Below, piece by piece: positions 35,505-45,700 of a stretch of DNA of 64,000 nucleotides; the first letter of the stretch is position 1, and each line of letters starts with the position of its first letter. The notes below the pieces were generated by a model, which saw only the letters and a program-made list of their open reading frames with translations, was not told the origin of the DNA and did not search any database. Made by a program: the position numbers and the translations under genes. Location of the stretch: the NCBI GenBank assembly GCA_013289665.1, contig JABCZN010000010.1:96843-160842 (forward strand), written 5' to 3'. This stretch comes from Acidobacteriota bacterium. GTDB taxonomy: Bacteria > Acidobacteriota > Terriglobia > Acidiferrales > UBA7541.

Positions 35505-35854
35505 TCAATGATGCTTTGCGTTCCGTTGCGGAACGACTTGCTGCCGAGGAGCTTCCGGCGTTGGTATCTGTTGTGACTGAGCGGCACTTGATGCTTCTGG
35601 CGTTCCTTGTCGCACGTTGGCAAACCATGTACCCAACGCGAATCCCAGTGCCAGAGCAGCACTGGCAACGACAGGCAGCCAAATCGCCCAAACCTGCTTT
35701 CCAGCCTACCAAGTAAATCGTCCATCTGCTGCGCCCTGGTAGTCATGCTCCGCAGGAGCGAGTCATTGGCGCTTCTGACCCTTTCGATCACTCCAATGTC
35801 CGGGTGAGCTACTTCTCGCAGCACATTCACAAGTTGCTCTGGAACGGAGGTCAT
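35505..35854 (-). pseudogene. Frameshifted small membrane protein gene
   Basis: From ATG 35854 the minus strand encodes MTSVPEQLVNVLREVAHPDI, then helical sequence to MDDLLGRLE. It then passes into implausible Trp/His-rich residues. In another frame from the same point a strong transmembrane segment appears, WAIWLPVVASAALALGFALG, followed by a Gln/Pro-rich tail and TGA at 35505. The two halves together make a coiled-coil plus one-helix protein of about 115 aa. A single indel near 35705 separates them. The family is not recognised. Either a pseudogene or a sequence error. Confidence 0.55.
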
Positions 35855-36008
35855 TTCAGAACAAGACTGATCAAGCTCTCTGGGCTGCCTTTGCAGGTGA
35901 CTTTGCGAAATGGCTGACCGTCCCGACCGCTCCATTGACTTACCTTTGGGCGCTGTGTTACGGATAAGAACGCCTTTTGTGAGGAATATCCAACTTTCGC
36001 GACCTGGA

Positions 36009-36500
36009 ATGGCGGCAGAAACCAAGCATCTTGAAGTTACGCTGGACACCCACGTCGAGAGCGTGAATCTCGCCGAGGAGATGTGCGTACGTGTTGCCGA
36101 AGCAGCGGGCTTCAACGAGGATGAGTGTTACCGGATCGGGATGTCGGTTCGTGAAGGGGTGATCAACGCCTTTCACTATGGCAATCAGGAAAAGCCGGAG
36201 AAAAAGATTCACCTGGCGATTGAGCTTACCGAGGAGCGGATGATTATTCATGTCCTCGATGAGGGGAAGGGATTCCACCTTACCGACGTGCCCGATCCGC
36301 TGGCGCAGGAAAATCTTTTGAGCACTTCCGGGCGCGGGATTTTCCTGATGAAGGCGTTTATGGACGAATTTGATGTGCATCCGGGAAAAACGGGCGGCGC
36401 AGAGCTTGTGATGGCCAAAAGACTTCCGGGACTGGGCAGTCCGCACAGCAACGGAAACGGGAGCGCCTCGAATTCCGGCGCGCCGCACCAGGAAGCGTAG
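36009..36500 (+). CDS. Anti-sigma factor serine kinase (RsbW/HATPase_c_2 type)
   Basis: The 163-aa GHKL ATPase phosphorylates its STAS antagonist or holds a sigma factor. The N box is in VREGVINAFHYGN near 55-67, G1 is VLDEGKGF near 90-97, and G2 is STSGRGIFLM near 111-120. A Ser/Asn-rich tail follows. The STAS gene begins 7 bp after the stop, and a SpoIIE-type phosphatase is present at 57.5-58.7 kb. Together these make a full partner-switching set. I start at ATG 36009, where the domain begins. An upstream ATG at 35910 would add 33 residues without likeness. Confidence 0.88.
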   Translation: MAAETKHLEVTLDTHVESVNLAEEMCVRVAEAAGFNEDECYRIGMSVREGVINAFHYGNQEKPEKKIHLAIELTEERMIIHVLDEGKGFHLTDVPDPLAQENLLSTSGRGIFLMKAFMDEFDVHPGKTGGAELVMAKRLPGLGSPHSNGNGSASNSGAPHQEA

Positions 36501-36507
36501 GAACCTA

Positions 36508-36855
36508 ATGCCTTCACTTTTCGCGACAACCCGGGAGTACAGTGGCATCACGCTGGTGGATTTGAGCGGCCGGATCTCGCTGGGCGACGGCAGCGCACTT
36601 TTGCGGAAGACGGTGCGGGACCTGCTCGATGAAGGGCGGACAAAAATTATTTTGAATCTGGGAGACGTCAATTACATTGACAGCTCCGGGATTGGTGAAC
36701 TGGTCAGCGGCTTCACGGCGGTCCGGAATCGGGGCGGCGAGCTGAAGTTGCTGAACTTGACCAAGAAAGTTCACGACCTTTTGCAGATCACCAAATTGTT
36801 TACCGTCTTTGATGTCTTCAACGATGAATCGATGGCCATGCGCAGTTTTGACTAG
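36508..36855 (+). CDS. STAS-domain anti-sigma factor antagonist
   Basis: The 115-aa STAS domain (SpoIIAA/RsbV-like) has the phosphorylatable serine in YIDSSGIGEL near residues 59-60. The preceding hydrophobic strand IILNLGDVNY and the GGELKLLNLTKKVHDLLQIT helix are typical. The unphosphorylated form would bind the upstream kinase and release its sigma partner. The adjoining kinase gene (7-bp gap) is the natural partner. A palindrome after the gene may end transcription. Confidence 0.92.
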   Translation: MPSLFATTREYSGITLVDLSGRISLGDGSALLRKTVRDLLDEGRTKIILNLGDVNYIDSSGIGELVSGFTAVRNRGGELKLLNLTKKVHDLLQITKLFTVFDVFNDESMAMRSFD

Positions 36856-36912
36856 CACTCCTCAACCGGCCTTTTCTCCGCAATAATGGCGCCGATCGAA
36901 TGCCCGAGCCCG

Positions 36913-36928
36913 CTCGGCCCGGGCCGAG
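36913..36928. terminator. GC palindrome after the kinase/STAS operon
   Basis: CTCGGCCCGGGCCGAG is a perfect 16-bp palindrome, 57 bp past the STAS stop. It has no loop and no T-run, so it is a weak terminator candidate. Confidence 0.35.
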
Positions 36929-37048
36929 AGAGGGTTCAAAGTGTGCGGCTGCCTGGCCCACCCTTCGACATCTGCTGAATGATACATGGCTGTTGCGGCC
37001 CGATGTGTCCAGCAACTCCTTGGTTGCGCTTCCGTTCGGGCGATGATA

Positions 37049-37072
37049 ATCTGCAACCTGGAGGTTGCAGAT
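37049..37072. promoter_or_regulatory. 24-bp operator overlapping the SRPBCC start codon
   Basis: ATCTGCAACCT, GG, AGGTTGCAGAT: perfect 11-bp arms. It follows a GATAAT -10 box (37045-37050) directly and runs into the ATG at 37071, enclosing the GGAGG ribosome site. The adjacent ArsR-type regulator should bind here and block transcription. The RNA could also fold and mask the ribosome site. Confidence 0.7.
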
Positions 37073-37559
37073 GAGCACAGACCGCATCGAGAAAAAGATT
37101 CTTTTGCACGCGTCGCGGAAGCGCGTCTGGCGGGCGCTTACCGATTCCAAGGAGTTCGGAACCTGGTTTGGCATGAAGTTCGAGGGCCCGTTCGCGCCGG
37201 GAGCGACCATCGGCGGCGTGATTGTGCCCACAGAGGTGAACGCGGACGTTGCCAAGGCCCAGAAGCCTTACGAAGGGCTGCCATTTGAAATCACCATCGA
37301 GCGGATGGAACCCGAGCGGCTGTTTTCCTTCCGTTGGCATCCAAACGCCGTTCGGCGAGGCGTCGACTATTCCGCTGAGCCCCTGACGCTTGTCGAATTT
37401 GTTCTTGAGGAAACGGCGAACGGCCTGCTGCTGAGCGTGACGGAGTCCGGGTTCGATCAAATCCCGCTCGCTCGACGTCTGGAAGCGTTCACGGCCAACG
37501 AGCAGGGCTGGGGCATGGTCGTGAAGCTGCTCGAGGCATACCTTGTCCAGGCGCCGTAG
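37071..37559 (+). CDS. SRPBCC (AHSA1-like) domain protein
   Basis: The 162-aa helix-grip fold has a hydrophobic pocket and an unknown ligand. The family start IEKKILLHASRKRVWRALTD, the WFGMKFEGPFAPG strand and the C-terminal helix EQGWGMVVKLLEAYL are clear. Such proteins frequently occur with an ArsR regulator, and here the next gene is one (17-bp overlap). ATG 37071 has GGAGG 6 bp upstream. A TTG at 37065 is less likely. Confidence 0.92.
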   Translation: MSTDRIEKKILLHASRKRVWRALTDSKEFGTWFGMKFEGPFAPGATIGGVIVPTEVNADVAKAQKPYEGLPFEITIERMEPERLFSFRWHPNAVRRGVDYSAEPLTLVEFVLEETANGLLLSVTESGFDQIPLARRLEAFTANEQGWGMVVKLLEAYLVQAP

Positions 37560-37890
37560 CTCGCGAGGCGTGCCGGGACCGCAGGAGTCGGCCGCGCTTT
37601 TCGCCGCCTTGGGAGACACGACTCGCTTGCGGCTCCTCTTCCGGCTCTCTGACGGCGGACCGATGTCGATCACCCGACTCACTGTGGGTGGCAACCTCAC
37701 CCGCCAGGCAATCACAAAGCACCTGCTGGTGATGGAGCAGGCAGGCCTGGCGCACAGTACGTGGAAGGGGCGCGAAAACGTCTGGCGACTGGACCAGAAA
37801 CGCCTGGAAGACGCGCGCCACTACCTGGACCTGATCTCCAAGCACTGGGACGCAGCACTTGGCCGACTCCGCCGATTCGTGGAGGACTGA
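37543..37890 (+). CDS. ArsR family transcriptional regulator
   Basis: The 115-aa winged helix has ALFAALGDTTRLRLLFRLSD, recognition helix NLTRQAITKHLLVMEQAGLA and wing STWKGRENVWRLD. It lacks the metal-binding cysteines of ArsR/SmtB sensors, as is usual for regulators paired with SRPBCC proteins. TTG 37543 has GAGG 6 bp upstream. A GTG at 37570 is the alternative. It overlaps the SRPBCC gene by 17 bp and probably acts on the 24-bp palindrome. Confidence 0.9.
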   Translation: MSRRRSSRGVPGPQESAALFAALGDTTRLRLLFRLSDGGPMSITRLTVGGNLTRQAITKHLLVMEQAGLAHSTWKGRENVWRLDQKRLEDARHYLDLISKHWDAALGRLRRFVED

Positions 37891-38031
37891 CAGACGAAAA
37901 GCGGGTGCTAGAAAGGCCCTTGGGGCCATCTCCCTCCTCTGGCGGGCAACTCTGAGGTGGCCGCCAGAAGAGCAGGAGTAACCCGGGAGGGTGCGGCAAG
38001 CCCCGCTTCTCCAGACAGGAAGCGACTCGCG

Positions 38032-39573
38032 CTAGTTGGGGGCTTCGATTTCGGATTTGGCGACTTTCTTGGAGACCTGGGCAGGAGACGGGAGTTCGGA
38101 ACGGTCCCAGCCGCCGCCCAGGGCCTCGATCAGCTGGACCGAGGCGGTCATCTCTTGTGTATGGAGAGTCGCTAGTTGCTCCTGGTCGGCTAAGAGCGTG
38201 GTGCGCGCGATGAGGACGTTGAGGTAGGTGTCCACTCCCGTTTCATAGCGAGCCCAGGAAAGAGTGAGAAATTCCTGGGCGGATCGCACGGCTTGTTCCT
38301 GCTGCTGGATCTGTTTGGAAAGAATGCGGACCGCGGCCATGGAGTCTTCGACTTGCTGGAAAGCGGTCAGGACCGTCTGGCGATAGGCGGCGACGTCCGC
38401 GTTGTAGACCGCGACGAACTGATTCACGGTGGCGCGGCGGAGCCCGGCGTCGAAGATTGTTTCAGAAACGGATGGACCGACCGACCAGAAGCGGCTTGGC
38501 CAGGTGAAGAGATTCTGCAGGGCCGAGCTTTCAAATCCGCCCTGCCCGCTGAGAGTCAGACTGGGGTAATAGGCAGCGGTGGCGATGCCGATCTGGGCGT
38601 TCGCGGCGGCCATGTTGCGTTCCGAAGCCGCGATGTCCGGGCGGCGCTCTAGCAGCTGCGAAGGGATACCTACGGGAATTGCGGGCGGGGCGGCGATCAG
38701 CGGTTTGTAGGGCATGGAGAAACCGGAGGCCGGGGTGCCGATGAGAACGGCAATGGCGTGTTCGAATTGGGCGCGGGCGATGCCGAGATTGGTGAAAGCG
38801 GACTTCGCCTGCTCCAGAGTGACCTGGGCTTCGACGAGGGCGAGCTTGGTGTCCACACCGGTTTCGTAGCGGGCTCGGGCGAGTTCGAGGGATTTCTTGT
38901 CGTCTTCGACGGTGTCACTGAGAATTTGCGCGAGGGCGTCCTGGCCACGGAGTTCGTAGAAAAAGACGGCCAGGCTGGCCTGCTCGGTGAGGCGTTCATT
39001 TTCGAGGTCAGCGGCGCTTAGTTGCGCATTGTACTGGGCCTGGCGAATGGTGTTGCGGATTCTTCCCCAGAGATCCGGCTCCCAGGAAGCTGTAAACGGC
39101 ACTTCTGCGAGCGTGCTGTATACATTGGGATTCGCACCCGTTCCGCCGCTGGCCGTTCCGGTGGCGCCAACGTTATTCCTTAGAGTTGCGGAGGATTGGG
39201 AACGCCGGAAGGAGGGAGTGGTCCCGAGCGTAGGATAGAGTTGTGCGCGGGCCTGGGTGACGAGCGTGCGAGCTTCCATGAAATTTTCGAAGGATTGCCT
39301 GATGTTCTGGTTGTTGATGTTGAGCTGGTCTTCAAGGGCATTGAGCTCGGGGTCGTTGTAGATTTCCCACCACTTGCCGTGGACGATGGCGTCCTGAGGT
39401 TGCGCGACCGTCCATTCGCCGGCCGGAGGATTCTGCGCCGGCAATTCCTTGTAGGCGGCGGGCGCGGGTTTGAGGGTGGCGGCGGGCTGGTGGTACTTGG
39501 GGCCGACCATGCAGCCGGCGAGCAGCAGGGCGAGTGGAGGTCCGAAGAAAAGTTTCAGGTGAAGGGTGTTCAT
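38032..39573 (-). CDS. RND efflux outer-membrane lipoprotein (NodT/OprM type)
   Basis: The 513-aa TolC-like channel is anchored by a lipobox: signal LKLFFGPPLALLLAGCMVGP with Cys22. The family motifs YHQP, WWEIYNDPELNALEDQ and the duplicated OEP repeats (ERLTEQASLAVFFYEL; ASERNMAAANAQIGIATAAY) are present. It is the last gene of the minus-strand operon that starts with the fusion protein at 47.25 kb, 16 bp after the second permease. ATG 39573 gives a normal lipoprotein signal. An upstream in-frame start at 39657 would overlap the permease. Confidence 0.93.
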   Translation of the reverse strand: MNTLHLKLFFGPPLALLLAGCMVGPKYHQPAATLKPAPAAYKELPAQNPPAGEWTVAQPQDAIVHGKWWEIYNDPELNALEDQLNINNQNIRQSFENFMEARTLVTQARAQLYPTLGTTPSFRRSQSSATLRNNVGATGTASGGTGANPNVYSTLAEVPFTASWEPDLWGRIRNTIRQAQYNAQLSAADLENERLTEQASLAVFFYELRGQDALAQILSDTVEDDKKSLELARARYETGVDTKLALVEAQVTLEQAKSAFTNLGIARAQFEHAIAVLIGTPASGFSMPYKPLIAAPPAIPVGIPSQLLERRPDIAASERNMAAANAQIGIATAAYYPSLTLSGQGGFESSALQNLFTWPSRFWSVGPSVSETIFDAGLRRATVNQFVAVYNADVAAYRQTVLTAFQQVEDSMAAVRILSKQIQQQEQAVRSAQEFLTLSWARYETGVDTYLNVLIARTTLLADQEQLATLHTQEMTASVQLIEALGGGWDRSELPSPAQVSKKVAKSEIEAPN

Positions 39574-39589
39574 AGTCGTTGCACCTTGA

Positions 39590-42500
39590 TTAGACGGCGG
39601 CGGAGGGAGTTGATCCATCCGCAGGAAGAAAAGTGTCGCGCTGTTTTCCAAGAGCACGAAGCCGGAGCTTGTCGAGCGTGAGATAAACGACCGGCGTGGT
39701 GTAGAGCGTTAGAAGCTGGCTCATGATGAGGCCGCCGACGATGCTGATGCCCAAAGGGCGGCGAAGTTCGGAACCTGTGCCGGTGCCGAAGGCCAACGGG
39801 AGAGCGCCGAACAGGGCGGCCATGGTGGTCATCAGGATGGGACGGAAGCGCAGCATGCAGGCTTCGAAGATGGCGTCTTCGGTGCTTTTGCCGCCTTCAC
39901 GCTCGGCCTGCAGGGCAAAATCAATCATCATGATGGCGTTCTTCTTGACGATGCCGATCAGCAGAACGATGCCGATGATGGAAATGATGTTGAGGTCCTG
40001 CTTGAAGAGCATGAGCGCGAGCATGGCGCCGACGCTGGCGGAGGGAAGCGTGGAAATGATGGTGAGCGGATGGACGAGGCTCTCGTACAGGATGCCCAGA
40101 ACGATGTACACCGCGAGTAGAGCGGTGAGAACCAGGATGGGTTCGGTGCTGAGGGATTGCTGATAAGCCAGCAAGGTGCCGGCAAAAAAGCCGCGTAAGG
40201 ACGAGGGCGCGCCCATGCGCTGCTGCATCTGCGCGATGGCGAGAGTGGCGTCGCTGAGCGCGACGCCGGGAGCGAGATTGAAAGAGAGGGTGACGGAGGG
40301 GAATAGACTCGTGTGGTTGAGGGAGAGCGGGATGGTATTGGCCTGGCCGGTGGCCATGGCGATGAGGGGAACGTTGCCGGTGGAGGTTAAGTTGGTGTTT
40401 CCATTTGCGTGGAAGTAGACGTTTTTCAGGCCCTCGGGGCTCTGCGAATACTGCGGGGCGACTTCAAGGACAACGTAGTATTGGTTCAGCTGGGTGTAAA
40501 TGATGGAAGTTTCCGACTGGCCGAAGGAGCCGTAGATTTCCGCGTCAAGTGATTGCGCGGTCTGGCCGAGTTTTGCAGCGGTGACGCGGTCGTAGTTCAA
40601 GCGAATGTCCAAGCCGCCGTTCTGCTGGTCGGTGTTCACGTCCTGCAAGATGGGGAGGCGTTTCATTTCGGCGAGAATGCGCGGGCCCCAGACGGTGAGA
40701 TCTGCGGGGTTGTCGGATTGCAAGGTGTACTGGTAGAGGGCGGAACTGCCGCGCCCGCCGATGCGCAGATCCTGGGAAGCTTGAAGGAAAGTCGAAGCAA
40801 CCGGGAGGCGGCTGAGCTGCGGGCGAATCCTGTTGATGATGTCCGGGGCGGCGATTTTGCGCTCGTTGAGCGGCTTCAGCGCGATGAAGATGTTGCCTGT
40901 ATTGGTGGCGCCGCCACCCCCTGTGAAGGCAATTACGTTCTGGACGGCGGGATCCCGCTTGATTACATCCACAATTTTCTGGACAGATTCATTCATGGCC
41001 GGGAAGGACGAGTCCTGGGGGCCTTGCACGCCGCCGCCGAGTGTGCCGGTGTCCTGCTGGGGGAAGAAGCCCTTGGGAATCATGTAGACGGTGACGACGT
41101 TGAGGGCGATGGTGAGAAAGAGGACCGTGAGGGTGAGGACGGAATTGTCGAGGACCCAGTGGAGCGTGTAACGGTAAAGGGAAAGGATGCGTTCGAAGAT
41201 TCGCTCGGTGGCCATGTACAGGCGGCCGTGCGACCTGGCGCGCTCGTTCTCGAGAAGGTAGGCGCACATCATGGGCGTGGTGGTCAGCGAAATGACCATG
41301 GAGACGAGGATGGCGGTGGAGAGGGTGATGGCAAATTCGCGGAAGAGGCGGCCGACGATGCCGCCCATGAGCAAAAGCGGGATGAAGACGGCGATCAGCG
41401 AGATGCTGATGGTCAGGACGGTGAAACCGATTTCCTTCGCGCCAAGGAGAGTGGCGGCGAAGGGATCCATGCCGGCTTCAAGATGTCGGGTGATGTTCTC
41501 CATGACGACGATGGCGTCGTCAACGACGAATCCGGTCGAGATGGTGAGGGCCATGAGGGAGAGATTGTCGAGACTGTAGCCGCAGAGATACATGACCGCG
41601 AAGGTGCCGATCAGAGAGACGGGGACGGCGACGGCGGGAATGAGGGTGGCGCGGCCATTCCGCAGGAAAACAAAGACGACGACGATGACAAGGACGATCG
41701 ATAGGGCCAGGGTACGCTCGACGTCGCTGACGGAGGCGCGGATGGTGGTCGTGCGGTCAAGAACGACGGTGGTGTCGATGCCCTGCGGAATGGAGGCTTT
41801 GATGGAGGGCAGTTCGGCGCGGATGCGGTCGACGGTGTCGATGATGTTGGCGCCGGGCTGGCGGAAGATGATGAGCAGGACGGCGCGCTTGCCGTTCAGG
41901 TAGCCCGCAGCGCGAACATTCTGGACGGAATCGATGACCTCGGCGACGTCGGTGAGGTGGATGGCCGCGCCTTTGTGATAGCCGACGATAACGGGTTTGA
42001 AGTCTTCGGCGTGGGAGATCTGGTCGTTGGCGACGATGTCAGCGGTGGTGACGCCGTCACTGATCTGGCCTTTGGCGAGATCGGAATTTTGCAGGCGCAG
42101 CACGGACTGGATGTCCGTCATGGAGAGGCCGTAGCTGGCGAGCTTGGTGGGATTCACTTCGACGCGGACGGAGGGCAGCGCGCCGCCGCCAACGTTGACC
42201 TGGCCGACTCCCTGGATCTGGGAGAGCTTCTGCTGGATGACGGTGGAGGCTTCGTCGTAAAGCTTGTCGGGGCCGTATTTGTCGGAGGTCAGGCCGACAA
42301 TCATGATCGGGGAATCGGCGGGATTCACCTTGCGGTAGGTGGGGTTTGCAGGAAGATTGGCGGGGAGATAGGTGCGGGCGGAATTGATGGCGGCTTCGAC
42401 GTCGCGCGCGGCGCCGTCGATGTTGCGGGTGAGATCGAACTGGATGGTGATGGAGGTTGATCCGAGGCCGCTGGTGGAAGTCATTTCGGTGACGCCGGCG

Positions 42501-42721
42501 ATGTGGCCGAACTGGCGCTCGAGAGGCGTGGCGACGGACGAGGCCATGATTTCAGCGCTGGCGCCGGGGAGGCTCGCGTTGACCGAGATGGTGGGGAAAT
42601 CCACCTGGGGCAGAGGAGAGACGGGAAGGACATTGAAGGCGATGGCGCCGGCGATGGCGATGGCGACCGTGAGCAGAGTGGTCGCCACCGGGCGATGGAT
42701 GAACGGGGCGGAGACGTTCAT
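39590..42721 (-). CDS. RND multidrug efflux permease, MdtC-like
   Basis: This 1043-aa inner-membrane proton antiporter is of HAE1 type: FIHRPVATTLLTVAIAIAGA starts helix 1, VDDAIVVMENITRHLEAG carries the TM4 Asp pair region, and GTFAVMYLCGYSLDNLSLMA and GIVLLIGIVKKNAIMMIDFA are the family helices. Two large periplasmic porter/docking loops follow TM1 and TM7. It overlaps the upstream permease by 4 bp (ATGA) and precedes the outer-membrane gene. Two different permeases side by side suggest a heterotrimer as in MdtBC. Confidence 0.93.
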   Translation of the reverse strand: MNVSAPFIHRPVATTLLTVAIAIAGAIAFNVLPVSPLPQVDFPTISVNASLPGASAEIMASSVATPLERQFGHIAGVTEMTSTSGLGSTSITIQFDLTRNIDGAARDVEAAINSARTYLPANLPANPTYRKVNPADSPIMIVGLTSDKYGPDKLYDEASTVIQQKLSQIQGVGQVNVGGGALPSVRVEVNPTKLASYGLSMTDIQSVLRLQNSDLAKGQISDGVTTADIVANDQISHAEDFKPVIVGYHKGAAIHLTDVAEVIDSVQNVRAAGYLNGKRAVLLIIFRQPGANIIDTVDRIRAELPSIKASIPQGIDTTVVLDRTTTIRASVSDVERTLALSIVLVIVVVFVFLRNGRATLIPAVAVPVSLIGTFAVMYLCGYSLDNLSLMALTISTGFVVDDAIVVMENITRHLEAGMDPFAATLLGAKEIGFTVLTISISLIAVFIPLLLMGGIVGRLFREFAITLSTAILVSMVISLTTTPMMCAYLLENERARSHGRLYMATERIFERILSLYRYTLHWVLDNSVLTLTVLFLTIALNVVTVYMIPKGFFPQQDTGTLGGGVQGPQDSSFPAMNESVQKIVDVIKRDPAVQNVIAFTGGGGATNTGNIFIALKPLNERKIAAPDIINRIRPQLSRLPVASTFLQASQDLRIGGRGSSALYQYTLQSDNPADLTVWGPRILAEMKRLPILQDVNTDQQNGGLDIRLNYDRVTAAKLGQTAQSLDAEIYGSFGQSETSIIYTQLNQYYVVLEVAPQYSQSPEGLKNVYFHANGNTNLTSTGNVPLIAMATGQANTIPLSLNHTSLFPSVTLSFNLAPGVALSDATLAIAQMQQRMGAPSSLRGFFAGTLLAYQQSLSTEPILVLTALLAVYIVLGILYESLVHPLTIISTLPSASVGAMLALMLFKQDLNIISIIGIVLLIGIVKKNAIMMIDFALQAEREGGKSTEDAIFEACMLRFRPILMTTMAALFGALPLAFGTGTGSELRRPLGISIVGGLIMSQLLTLYTTPVVYLTLDKLRLRALGKQRDTFLPADGSTPSAAV

Positions 42722-45700
42722 GGGAGCCCCGCTGGTTCGGGCCGGGAGCCGGTCGTTCTAGCGCCGGACTTGCCGGAGAAGCGTTCGGCCAGTTTGTCGA
42801 AGAAAATATAGATGACGGGCGTGGTGTAGAGAGTGAGAATCTGGCTGACCAGAAGACCGCCGACCATGGCGATGCCGAGCGGCCGGCGCAGTTCAGAGCC
42901 GATGCCGGAGCCGAAAGCGAGCGGCAGGCCGCCGAGGAGGGCAGCCATGGTGGTCATCATGATCGGGCGGAAGCGGAGGAGGCAGGCTTCGTAAATGGCG
43001 TCGGTGGAATTCTTGCCGTGGTTGCGCTCAGCGTCCAGAGCGAAGTCCACCATCATGATGCCGTTCTTTTTGACGATGCCGATCAGCAGGACAAGACCAA
43101 TGATGGCGACGACGCTCAGATCCTGGTGAAAGAGAATCAGGGCGAGGAACGCGCCGACGCCGGCGGAGGGAAGCGTGGAAAGAATCGTGATGGGATGGAT
43201 GAAGCTCTCGTAGAGAACACCCAAGACGATGTAGACGGTGACGAGTGCGGCGAGGATGAGCAGGGGCATGTTCGAGAGAGAGTTTCGAAACGATGCCGCC
43301 GTGCCCTGGAAATCGGCCTGCAGGCTGGCGGGCATGTGCAGATCGTTCTGGACTTTGGTGACGGCGGAAATGGCGTTGCCGAGCGCGGCGCCGGGAGCAA
43401 GGTTGAAGGAAACGGTGATCGCGGGGAACTGTCCCTGGTGGTTGATGGAGAGGGATTGCGTTTTGGTTTCAAAATGCGAGAAGGCGCTGAACGGGACGGC
43501 GTTGCTCGGGGCAGAATTGGTGACGCTCTTGCCAGAACTGGCAGAGGAAGCGCCTGCGGTGAGGGCACTTACGGGAGACGAGAGGGTGTTAGCCGACGGG
43601 GTGTAGAGCGCGGAGGTTGTGAGCGCGTTGGAGCCGGCGGAGGTGGAGCCGTTGCCGGTTGAGCTCGCCGGCGCACCCTGAGTGCCGGCAGCGGAGTTGG
43701 ATTGGATATAGAGCTTGTTCAGTTTGTTTGGATCCAGCTGAAATTGAGGTTCGCTCTCCAGAATGACGTGGTATTGGTTCAACTGGGTGTACATCGTGTT
43801 GATCTGGCGCTGTCCGAAGGCGTCGTAGAGGGTGTTGTCAATGGTGGTGGGCGCGATTCCCAAGCGCGAAGCGGTGGGGCGATCGATTACGAGCGAGACG
43901 GCCAGGCCGCCGGGCTGCTCGTCGGTTGCGACATCTTCGAGGTCGGGCAATTTCCTCAAGCGGGATACGAAGCGGCCGGTCCAGTCGCTGAGTTCGGCGG
44001 GGTCGGGATCTTCGAGAGTGAACTGGTATTGGGTGCGGCTGACCCGGTCATCCACGGTGATGTTCTGCACGGGCTGCATGAAGAGCTGGATTCCCTCGAC
44101 GTCCTGGAGTTTTGTCTGGAGGCGGCGGATGACGTCGGAAGCGTTCATGTTCCGCTTGTCGAGCGGCTTCAGGTTGATGGACATTCTTCCGCTGTTGGTG
44201 GTGACGTTGGTGCCGTCGGCGCCGATGAAAGAGGAAAGGCTTTCGACGGCGGGATCTTCCAGGATGACTTTGGAGAGTTCCATCTGCTTTTCGGCCATCG
44301 CTTTCGAGCCGATGCTTGGCGGCGCCTGGGAAATCCCCTGGATGATTCCGGTGTCCTGGACGGGAAAGAAACCTTTGGGAATGTAAATGTAGAGGAAGAT
44401 CGTGAGCAGAAGAGTGCCGAGAGCGACAAACAGGGTGAGGGTCTGGAAGCGGAGGACGACTTTCAGCGTGCGACCGTAGAAAGCGATCATGCCAGCGAAA
44501 GCATGCTCGGAGGCGCGGAAGATGCGGCCTTGTTGCTCCTCAGGATTGTGCTTGAGGATGCGCGAAGCCATCATCGGCGTGAGGGTGAGCGAAACGATCG
44601 CGGAGACGACGATGGTGACGGCGAGGGTGACGGCGAATTCGCGGAACAGACGGCCGACGACGTCTCCCATGAAGAGCAGGGGAATGAGGACGGCGATCAG
44701 GGAGACCGTCAAGGAAACGATGGTGAAGCCGATCTGCTCGGCGCCTTTGAGCGCGGCCTGCATGGGCGGCTGGCCTTCTTCGATGTAGCGAGAGATGTTT
44801 TCGACCATGACGATGGCGTCGTCGACGACGAAGCCGGTGGAGATGGTGAGGGCCATGAGGGAGAGGTTGTCGAGGCTGTAGCCGAGCGCGTACATGGCGG
44901 CGAAGGTGCCGATGAGGGAGAGCGGGACGGCCACGCTGGGGATGATCGTGGCGGAGAGACTTCTTAGGAAGAGGAACATCACCATGACGACGAGGCCGAT
45001 CGTGAGGAAGAGCTCAAACTCAACATCGGAGACCGAGGCCTGGATGGGGGTGGTGAGGTCGGTGAGGATGGTGACATCGATGCCCTTCGGAAGATTGCTT
45101 TCAAGCTGCGGCAGCAGCTGCTTGATGCGATTGACGACGCTGATGGTGTTGCCGCCGGGTTGCCGCTGGACGTTGACGATGACCGCGGGCGTTTTGTTCA
45201 TCCAGGCGGCTTGACTGGTGTTTTCAACACCGTCGACGACTTTTGCGACATCGGTGAGCATGACGGGTGCGCCATTGCGGAAGGCGACGACCACATTGCG
45301 GTAATCCTGGCTGGTTACAAGCTGATCGTTGGCGTCAATCTGGTAGTCCTGGCGGTTTCCGTCGAAATTTCCCTTGGCGGCGTTCACGCTGGACTGGGTG
45401 ACGGCGGTGCGCAGGTCTTCGAGATTGATGCCGTAGGAAGAAAGAGCGGCGGGGTTGGCTTGAATGCGGACGGCAGGCTTCTGGCCGCCGCTGATGCTGA
45501 CGAGGCCGACGCCGGCGAGTTGGGAGATTTTGGGAGCGAGACGCGTGTCCACCAGGTCTTCGACTTGGGAGAGCGGGATGGAACTTGAGGTAACGGCCAG
45601 GGTGAGGACCGGGGCGTCGGCGGGGTTTGTTTTGCTGTAAATCGGAGGAGCGGGAAGGTTGGCGGGCAGAAAACTTTGTGAGGCGTTGATCGCGGACTGG

